Source: Stratiolaelaps scimitus (lineage: Eukaryota > Arthropoda > Arachnida > Mesostigmata > Laelapidae). Taken from it: 64,000 bases of DNA. Under the pieces are notes generated by a model. The model saw only the letters and a list, made by a program, of their open reading frames with translations. It was not told the DNA's origin and did no database searches. This document shows, one piece after another, positions 56,561-64,000 of the stretch; the first letter of the stretch is position 1; each line of letters begins with the position of its first letter. The position numbers were made by a program, and so were the translations under genes. The stretch lies in assembly GCA_019614645.1 (NCBI GenBank), contig JABWDB010000007.1, positions 3,162,001-3,226,000 on the forward strand, written 5' to 3'.

Positions 56561-56761
56561 ATGGGAGAAAGAAGAACCGTTGATAATGGTTGCCGACTAT
56601 CTCACATTCTGCTACAAGAGATTGCGAAGCTCAGGAGGTCATTGAAAGACGTACAGCAGAAGAGCGACACTTCAAAGGGGGCGGTGGGTACACTCACGGA
56701 AACAAGCACTCAGCTCGCTAAGCAAGTTGAAAATCTACACAAAGCCAAAAATAAAAACTAA
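56561..56761 (+). pseudogene. LINE-D ORF1-like coiled-coil segment
   Basis: Sixty-six codons; residues 17-64 form a leucine/heptad-like pattern (LLQEIAKLRRSLKDVQQK, LAKQVENLHKAKNK), as in the coiled-coil ORF1 proteins of many LINEs that bind element RNA. No zinc knuckle is seen. A short chance helix is the alternative; position ahead of the endonuclease supports the ORF1 reading. Confidence 0.5.
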
Positions 56762-57146
56762 TCTCGGCAAGGACGCTCAGAAAACTGTATTCGTAGACCT
56801 GCGGAGTGGAGAAACATCAATCTATTGAATGGAATCGCGGCATAAGCTGCCGTCCATAAAAACCATGATAAACACACGACGAGTGCGTATATCACGTATG
56901 TGTCTAACTGAGGCTGCGGAAGCTCTGTACAATCGCCTGAAAAAATATTGCTCGTGTGCATCCCATTTCGGTCAAGAAACTGAAGGGGGCGGGACAATGG
57001 CTCTAGGTTCTACGTCGAGAGGGCCGGACACCGAAATCTCACATTTTCGAGGAAATGTCAATAGCAGCATCGTACACATCGGAATGACTCTTAGCGAATA
57101 AGGACAGGGATGAATCCCATGTGCCAGGAGTATACTTCACTCCGCC

Positions 57147-57221
57147 AGGAGTAAAGGTAAAAGGTAAAGGTATATTGGTTTATTAAAGGAGCTGCAATTT
57201 TACTTACTTCTTAAGGAGTAA
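57147..57221 (-). mobile_element. SINE-A copy 5, ~60-bp tail only, nested in LINE-D
   Basis: AGGAGTAA at 57147-57154 and 57214-57221 is an 8-bp target duplication around a minus-strand tail: AAAATTGCAGCTCC, TTTAATAAACCAATA and TTTACC-type units ending CCTTTTACCTTTAC. Only the last part of the element was copied, so it could equally come from LINE-A or SINE-A; the CTCC and TTTAATAAACC states match SINE-A. It inserted after LINE-D. Confidence 0.85.
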
Positions 57222-57303
57222 GAAATCCTATGCGTCTGTATCAAAGCACGATCGCTCCCAAAAAAGAAGAAGCCATGATGCACTCTAGTTATACTTAGAA
57301 GAA

Positions 57304-57620
57304 CACAATATCGATATGGTTATAATTTATGAATCGTGTCTGTCCGAGTCCGTTAATTCGGCTGGTCGGAGTTTTTAAACGGAGGTAACTTCGAAGTATT
57401 TCGTATTACTAGAAGAGGAGGCGTTTTTTTTGCTGATCAAAAACAGTTTCCCCGTGTAGAAGTTGACGCTTTGGCAACGACATCTGAAATAGTTGCATGT
57501 GACATTATACTCCTGGAGAGAGCATCGAATGAAAAGTCTCACCGAGGAACTAAGTGAATTCTTCAAGACAGAGCACACCACGGCCATCGCCGGTTACCTC
57601 AATCTGCCGCATGTTGACTT
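57304..57620 (+). pseudogene. LINE-D APE-type endonuclease, broken
   Basis: Three frames in order. HNIDMVIIYESCLSES (57304 on) matches the DIxxxxExWL motif of LINE endonucleases. EVFRITRRGGVFFADQKQF and then TTSEIVACDII (57393 on) match the GGGV and S-E motifs. TTAIAGYLNLPHVDL (about 57577 on) matches the GDFNxP motif. The aspartate of GDFN is replaced (GYLN), so the nicking enzyme would be inactive even without the frameshifts. Such enzymes nick target DNA to start reverse transcription. Confidence 0.75.
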
Positions 57621-57638
57621 GAGAGACAGGAACAGCCG

Positions 57639-57989
57639 ATGAAACCTCAACCACAGGTAGCAGACCGAGTCGACGCATCAAAAACACAGCAACAGTCGTT
57701 GAGATCGTCCAGTGCAAGGACGAATTCGTGTCAGAGGCAACATACGAATCTTTTCAGATCCAATCACCACATTATACAGTTCGTCCTCGCCGTCAGCCCC
57801 GCATATGTTAAATCACCCGGCCTTAGGTTTAACTACGAGAAGGGGAATTTCTGTGATATGAAGTGGCAGCTAGATCACGTGGACTGGATCTCGTTCTCTG
57901 GAAACTGCGACAGCGTCAATATGATGTATACGAGACTTACACAATATCTAGACGAGCTAAGAGCGAGATACACTCCAAGGCAAACATAG
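57639..57989 (+). pseudogene. LINE-D linker between endonuclease and RT
   Basis: The second half of this 116-codon frame, FNYEKGNFCDMKWQLDHVDW, then SVNMMYTRLTQYLDELRARY, matches the conserved segment (FxxADFxxLRxxLxxIDW ... FxxxLxxLxxxYxP) that lies between EN and RT in CR1- and Jockey-like LINEs. The first half (Gln/Ser-rich) is upstream noise or decayed endonuclease. Confidence 0.75.
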
Positions 57990-58774
57990 CGGGTACATCC
58001 TATAAGAGCGCAGATAACTAAACTATAATCAATCACTTAATGAAGCGAAGAATGAAAAAAATATACCGTTTCCACAAAAATAAATAGCTAACTGTCAAAA
58101 CTAGAATGGGTTATAAAGGAGAACACCATTCCACGCAAAACCGAAAAGAAGGCAATACGCAATTATGTACGCCAGAGAACCGTACTAAGGGAGACACCAT
58201 GCTCGCTACAAAGGAGCGGCGGTAGTCTCACTACAGACGATAAGGAAAAGGTCGAAATACTAAGAAACCATTTCGAAAAAACTCGAGCGCAAATAAAAAC
58301 AAGTCCCAGCTCTTCCTGAAAGACCGCTTAGGTACATAGTGCATGACGTAGGTGACAGCGCGCATAATGTTCACCGTCATCGAAGAAAATCACAATCGAA
58401 ACTGAGAGTAAATCCGGATGATCTATCATCATTCGCGATGGAGATATTCGGGGTGTCAGTCTGTGTACCGCTCTCATGGGTCTTCTGAAAGTAATTTGAT
58501 GGCTATGACATCCTGGACATATTTTGCACAGCAATAGTGTGTCCATCGCACAAAAAAAAGCGCCGAAATGATGCCAGAAACAAGCGCCCGGTGTCATTAA
58601 GTGCCTAAGTGTTTAAGGTGCTAGACACGCAATTCGACTGGGCCAAAAAGATAAATTCGTCGCAGTACTTCGATGCTATCTACTTCAACTGCAAACCTGT
58701 ATCCGAAAGGGTAACGCACACAGAGATCTGATCACAGCGCTCCCGTCATTTAGAGTGGGGAAGCTATTATAATA
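57990..58774 (+). pseudogene. LINE-D pre-RT and RT fingers/palm, frameshifted
   Basis: Recognisable pieces: SLTTDDKEKVEILRNHFEK (about 58229-58280), the usual segment ahead of the RT; VCPSHKKKRRNDARNKRPVS (about 58542-58590), equal to the VxPIxKKGxRxDPxNYRPVSL motif; then FDWAKKINSSQYFDAIYFN (about 58635-58690), matching DWxxxIDxGxxxDVIYFDFSKAFD, but the catalytic aspartate-containing FSKAFD is degraded to CKPVSE. Confidence 0.8.
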
Positions 58775-59224
58775 GTGGACTGGATGAGCGATATCCTACA
58801 CAACAAGATTTTCAATTGTAGACGTCAACGGGGGAATTCTCAGAAAGTGCAAAGGCGACATCTGGATGTCCCCCAAGGAACAGTATTAGGACCCTTGATG
58901 TATATATTGTATATAAATTCTCTCACATACAACCTCCCTCCTTCAGTAGCAATGAAAATTTATGCGGACGACATTAAGATATCCGGTCCGGCTAGCACGC
59001 CACAACAAAGATCAACTCTTCTCAGCGGGCATTGGGAGATTTTTCACGAGTGGACAGACAAGCGAGACCTAAAGTTATCAGTTGAGAAATGCGCAGTGCT
59101 CCCTTTTGGACACGAAAACGCTAAACAGAAATATACCATAGGTATTATAGAGCTCAAGTCACAACAGACTATTAGAGATCTGGGAGTAATCACATCTAAA
59201 AAAAAAACCACTCGGAACATGTAG
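58775..59224 (+). pseudogene. LINE-D RT palm, motifs B to D
   Basis: 149 codons. Residues 31-41 DVPQGTVLGPL (motif B), 63-66 YADD intact (motif C) with the following DIKISG, and IRDLGVITSK (the LGV motif) just before the frame is lost. A TGDWMSDIL-like 'W.S.IL' segment leads in. Although the catalytic YADD is intact, the first catalytic aspartate upstream and the frame are lost. Confidence 0.9.
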
Positions 59225-59251
59225 CACATGTTTCCCTAGGAGCTAGTTAGA

Positions 59252-59737
59252 GTGCAAAAATGGATACTTCGCACTTTTACAATTAGAGAACCGCAGTTAT
59301 ATGTGAAATTGTTTAGAACATATATACAAGCAGTTGTAATTTCCGCGGAGCCTATATGGAACCCAGGCGTTAAGAACGACAAAGAACGCCTAAACAAAAA
59401 TTATGTGAAAATCACACACGTCATCAAGCATCTAAATGGTTTAGACAAAGCCTTACTCAATAAGATGGAATTAAGACAGCCGTCCACTGTCGAAAACATG
59501 TTCAATATTATAGAAATCACGACCAGGTACAAATGGAACATACAACCAATTGTGTTACGCACATGCTATCAAATCTCGCCAGCGACATTGTACCCGTTTT
59601 ATATAGGGTTCCTCATATTGAAGGTAATAACAAGCATGGGTTCGACGTATTGGACAAAACATTCGAGAGAGTTCAATGCGCCGTCGTCGTCTTGTGGGTC
59701 CGAGGACAGCTATCAACCAGAAAAAAGACTGATATGA
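59252..59737 (+). pseudogene. LINE-D C-terminal region
   Basis: 161 codons with LYVKLFRTYIQAVVISAEPI, then WNPGVKNDKERLNKN and ITHVIKHLNGLDKALLNKME, which correspond to the thumb (LYxxxVRPxLEYxxxxWxP) and the QRxxTKxIxGLxxLSYxERLxxL segment of CR1-type elements. It ends with a stop at 59735-59737. No zinc knuckle follows, unlike LINE-B. Confidence 0.8.
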
Positions 59738-59740
59738 CAC

Positions 59741-60235
59741 AAATGTCCTAGAATTACGACAGATATAGTGACCGGCCCTCTAGCCAGTCAGAGTGACATA
59801 CCACGTTAGTTTGGCGGCGAGGATTCTCATGTCTCCCAGCAGGGGATTCTAAGCCGCAAGGTCGTGAAGGGAATCCTTGAAGATTGCCGGCTCAGATTCC
59901 CCATCATGGGTCAATGTGCCCGATAAGAATTTTGTGGCACAAAGAGCGGACCCCTGCGACGACCAAATAGAGAATTTCTTCTTTATATAGATGTCACAGT
60001 GGGCGTAAAGATGAACATGGCAGTGGGGCGCGATTTCAGAGCCGTCAAAATAGGAAGGAGCTGTTGATGCCTTTGACGTTGAAATAAAATTGATGCTTAG
60101 ATGTGGTGCGCGATGCCTATTGTGTATCGACATTTCAGACACGTCGTAAACGTGATTGACTGAATGAAATTAAACTCTCGTTGTACATGAGATTAGCTGA
60201 TTCTCAGGAAAGGTACTATACGGTTATTAATTTTA
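59741..60235. other. possible LINE-D 3' untranslated DNA, end unresolved
   Basis: No poly-A, TTTACC repeat or target duplication that would mark the end of LINE-D is visible here. Confidence 0.3.
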
Positions 60236-60297
60236 TGATAATAATAATAATGATAAAAATAATAATAATTATTATTATTATCATTATTATAATAATG
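60236..60297. repeat. palindromic (ATA)n/(TAT)n microsatellite
   Basis: ATA/TAA units switch to ATT/TTA units near 60269, so the tract can fold on itself; interrupted by GATAAAA and ATC. Confidence 0.9.
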
Positions 60298-61148
60298 CAG
60301 ACCATCGACTCGCCACTGAGTGACGCATATGGCAGGACTGCAAACATAAACAGCTATAGCGAAAAAATATTAGACGACAATTCGAACTTGATAGATGCCG
60401 TGCAGTTCATGTTTCTGCTGGCGCTAGATGACGGCGGCTAGTGAGCTGTTGGATTAAACCCATTAAACATGCGTGGGCTTTAGAGTCCCACACGTGATGT
60501 ATGTGTAACAGACACGATGATCTTTGAATGAATTAGCAATCTACAACTAGCCTTCTATGAAGCCTGAAATGTATTCTAGGATGGAAACATAGAAGGAACC
60601 TGTCGGGCGCCAACAATACGACATGTGTTGAATAAGTTGCTAGTCTACTCCGTCCTACGATAAACCCTAATTTACTGTTTCTCATCAGGGTGTGTACGCG
60701 CTAACTTTATAATTGCGTTTCGTGATACGAAGTGTAATCTTTGGTAAGTTGATTCACCTGGCAAAGAGACACATAAGGAGATGATTGATAATCCAAGTAT
60801 AGTTGGTACTCAAGGCAGGTAGCCCGTCGCAGGTGTCAAGTTTTTTTTTTTTTTTTTCATTTTAAATCATTGAAATTACCCTTCCTCAATGTTTTTTTTC
60901 TTTCTCGGTTTTTTGTTAATTTTACTTCCAACATTCGGCATTCAGGATGTACGAATCGAGTAATGGAGCCACATTAGATGAACTACAGAAATTATTCTGT
61001 GAGGTACGATTCTTAGGCCCATCCACCAATGTCTGGAAGAAAATTATTTGGTTGTCTATTGGCGCGGTATATTTATATGACAAAAGAAACTTTTTTAAAG
61101 GTCAAGCTATCGCCTGTAGTATGTTCTTTCAATTTAACCTGAACGTTC
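60298..61148. other. unannotated DNA with a T17 run
   Basis: A run of 17 T at 60841-60857 could be a minus-strand poly-A tail, but nothing recognisable follows it. Confidence 0.3.
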
Positions 61149-61174
61149 TATATATATATATATATATATATATA
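61149..61174. repeat. (TA)n microsatellite
   Basis: Perfect TA array of 26 bases. Confidence 0.95.
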
Positions 61175-64000
61175 GAGCAGTTATCATGTTAAGTGTGCAA
61201 TGAACGCTACATCCTCCATGCGACATCATTCACGTGAAGCAGTGCTTGTGGCTATATACGATACATATGAAGCTCGTCCAGAAAACTTTTCTCGTTAAGT
61301 GTTGGTTTCAGGGGAAAAATGAGGACACTGTGGCCCTTGGCCTTTACCGGAAGGAAAATTACTGGTTGTACCACATTGTTCTCGTGGCCTTCGGATGCCT
61401 CCGCTAGCGTCACGGCACTCAGCGACCGCAGAGGACTCGGTCCTTCATAAGGAGTAAGCAGGGTGCAACACACCGTAGCGCTGAAAGTTGCTGGGCCTTG
61501 CAGGCGCAACTTACATACCCTTGTGCGGGGTTTGAGGATGCGCTTCCCGAGTCCTTGATAATCCTCCAATAGTTAGTTGGTTACTGTGATGAACCGGAAA
61601 CCATTGCTCTGTATGACGTGAAATTGGCCCCATGATCCACGATGTTTCCATCAATGCCTTGTACCATTCATGTCGATATTGGGTTGTAGTGTTAAACCCT
61701 TGAGCATTGCCAATACAAACAGAACAAGGAACTGAAATTATCTGTAACAATGGTTATTATTCCGTTACTGACTATTATCCCTTGTCTGATTGAGTTTATT
61801 GTTGTTGAAAGATTTTATCAAGACGATATTATCATAATCATAGTATTACATATTGCAGTATAGGCAATACCCCAATCTTCGATCAATAAGCTTTCTTGAG
61901 GCAGATAGATTGATCCATCCCTGTATGTCATATCGGGTCGCTCGAAGACGTCCCTCACGATAGGCTGTGCGGATTTTACCGGATAAGACTCTTTAGACCA
62001 CTGCAAAAGCAAGGAAAGTGAGTCTTTTTAGCTTGTCATTTATAGAATCATGCGGGTAATGTGTGGACAGCATACAGGTGTCGTAGTTCGAGAACCCGAT
62101 TCAGCTGCAGAAACGTTCCACCCACAAATGTTTATGCTATCAAGAACTAGTGTATAAGCTTTCAAACGTATACGCACCAGTCATTTGCACATATTGATTG
62201 TTTCGCCTACAGGGACTTGACACAATCAACGTCTGTCCGGATTTGTCAGCCTGTTTCTCGACTGGCTGTGGATTGGGCTCTATCGTATCTGTTGCATCGC
62301 TCATCGTTGTTTTTGGCTACAGTACGCTCGATTGTCTTTGATTTGACAATCAACCTACGAGAAAAGGATTTGCGGTTCCATCGTTCGCTTAAAACTGTTG
62401 TTGTAAATCACCTCGGCAGAGTGCGATGCTCGTTTAGGTTTCTATCAATAGAAAAAAGGTCCCCGAAATCGTCATCGACACGCTTTCCCGTGGAAACGTG
62501 GAACGAAGACGCCAACAGCAGAACAACAGCTAGCTAGCTTGAGAGCAACTGACCCCGCGGGCGGGCACGCCTGTGCCGCACGCAATAGGCAGAATGTATT
62601 CGCAGATGGGCAGGACTGGCACAGCGAAAGAAACCAAGTGTGCCCTAGCTCTTCGAAGCGTCTAAGCCCCTCTGTCGAGGTCCATTGTGTTCGGCCTTGC
62701 GTTCTGCTTCCATTTCATCCGTTTTGCTCGAGACAAAAGCGGGAGGCTTTTGTCTCTGAATAGCCCGAAGAGCAGCCGGATGGCTGGCTGCCAGTCACTA
62801 ACCAGGCGTCGAAGCAGACCAGCGGCCAGCAACCGCCCTGTCGTGGCGGCCCCAAGGCAAAGCCGGGCCAGCAGAGGCTGGCTAGCGACGTTGACTCCCA
62901 TCTCTGTCGTACGCTAAGAACGGTCATTAATTACCACCCGCTTTATTGTTCTCTGCCGTTTATATTATAGATCACATCTTTCCTGGCCTAATTTTTAGGC
63001 TGCAGCAGCCGACGCAGCTTTTCGGCCACACACAACCAATTAGACAGTTCGCGGGCGAACCCGCCGGCACCGCAAAACCTTGACAGCCTGATGTTATTGA
63101 CCGCAAGATGGTCGCAATTATCAAGGGCAAACCATTCGTCAGGAGGGGAGACGTTCGTTTTGAAGTCAGTACGTGTCAGTTGGGTCAGGAGCATCTGTGT
63201 TGGGTGGCAACCTCTTCAGAGGAGTAAACGGGATACGCCTAACGGATGCCTGTCAGAAACTGTCCATGAAGTCCACAAGGACAACCGGTGATTCGCTCCC
63301 TTTGTCGACCAGTGGTGCAAAGCTAGTTTTTCGTTTAAGTGGCGGTAAGAAGAACTCCACGGAAATTTTCCATAGAGAATGTTGCAATCAGAACATACTG
63401 AGCAGACAAAATTAGCGATATGCTTGCTTGACCAATAGCGAAAAGGCTAAGAGCTTGTCTCATTGTACTGCGTGTAGAAACATTGACATTGGTATTTATG
63501 TTCTAAGTTTTACCCCGTTTTAGAAAATAATGAAGGAGATTGGTTTTGACAGATTACCTCGGTAGACCTAATAAAGTTTTAGGTAAATTTGTCTACCTAT
63601 GTGTGGTGGATCGTACACGTTCAATGATGAACGTTTCGTCAGCCCGGAGAATTTACTTACATATTTGTTGTATTTAGTAAACATTTGTATCTAAGTGTCG
63701 GGTTATTGCCCCTAACCAACTCTAGACTCCACCTAATGTGTTCATTGGAGTAAAATTACGAGTTAAAAAAATTAACATTATCAGCTTGAGCGAAGCTACG
63801 TTTAATTAGTACGCTTAACAGAAAGTGCAAAATTATACGTCCACCTGTGTAGTGTCCTATAAGAGCGTTGATATGTATATTTCGATATTTCCTATAGTAA
63901 TCAATGTAAACGACCACCTTCTTCGGAAGTCAATAACTGTGACTTCCTTTCGAAATAATTAGTACCACTCTTACTAAATATTACACAGTCTGAAAATGAT
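61175..64000. other. unannotated DNA
   Basis: A 105-codon minus frame (61252-61569) and a 106-codon plus frame (62217-62537) have no known domain. A GC-richer part spans about 62520-62920 with opposing frames of 70-79 codons. No copy of the dispersed families was recognised. Confidence 0.3.

Larger units (their letters stand above)
56561..59740 (+). mobile_element. LINE-D, nearly full-length CR1-type retrotransposon, inactivated
   Basis: About 3.2 kb of one element in order on the plus strand: ORF1-like coiled coil (56561-56757), endonuclease (57304-57620), linker (57639-57989), pre-RT region (58000-58620), RT (58600-59224) and C-terminal region (59252-59737). Frameshifts and stops interrupt it repeatedly, and a SINE-A tail is inserted upstream of the endonuclease at 57147-57221. 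It is the only LINE in the window that keeps all parts. 5' and 3' ends are not resolved. The layout and motifs fit CR1/Rex1-like LINEs; the clade is inferred from motif style. Confidence 0.85.

Noticed and set aside
60841..60857. poly-A tail of a minus-strand retroelement
   Set aside because: No element sequence or target duplication could be recognised beside the T17 run.

Overview
This window looks like nuclear DNA from an invertebrate animal, most likely an arthropod. The evidence is about seventeen (TA)n microsatellites, several clades of decayed non-LTR retrotransposons (LINEs) including R1-clade fragments (a mainly arthropod clade), short tRNA-like SINEs, CpG dinucleotides that are not visibly depleted, and no operon-like packing. 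A mite or tick is a guess from overall character only. I found no host protein-coding gene, rRNA gene or functional tRNA gene that I can support. Almost all long open frames either belong to retroelements or are chance frames across simple repeats. Family names used here (LINE-A to LINE-E, SINE-A to SINE-C, repeats D to F) are local labels.

Layout. 1-4640: unannotated DNA with one 16-bp-stem hairpin. 4641-7180: SINE-A, SINE-B, repeat D and two LINE-C 3' fragments. 7181-12082: no recognisable element apart from GC-rich and simple-sequence DNA. 12083-16115: SINE-A (minus), a tRNA-like head, a LINE-C fragment with a perfect 12-bp target duplication, and repeat D. 16116-22390: unannotated, with two GC-rich stretches around a 68-bp (TA)n. 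22391-25151: LINE-A (minus, open RT frame) and LINE-E (plus, decayed RT). 26598-32730: repeats E and F, a LINE-A-like RT scrap, SINE-C, SINE-A and a second LINE-A 3' end carrying a 26-bp minisatellite. 36832-40965: repeat F, then LINE-B (R1-like) sitting between two (TA)n arrays. 44247-48914: repeat E, SINE-A, SINE-C, two SINE-B, and a complete SINE-C with target duplication. 56561-59740: LINE-D, almost full length but frameshifted, with a SINE-A tail nested inside. The remainder is unannotated.

How the pieces fit together. The best-supported system is a LINE/SINE pair. SINE-A (tRNA-like head, no poly-A, ending in TTTACC repeats) carries the same ~42-bp 3' tail as LINE-A (37 of 42 positions identical between the 22.4-kb LINE and the 44.8-kb SINE). 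Within that tail, two separated tetranucleotides differ together between copies (GAAC/GTTC against GAGC/GCTC). This fits a small RNA hairpin that the LINE-A reverse transcriptase would recognise. A second theme is foldback: LINE-B and one SINE-A copy each carry a perfect inverted duplication of their own 5' sequence (21 bp and 15 bp). LINE-B is also flanked on both sides by (TA)n, suggesting insertion into TA repeats.
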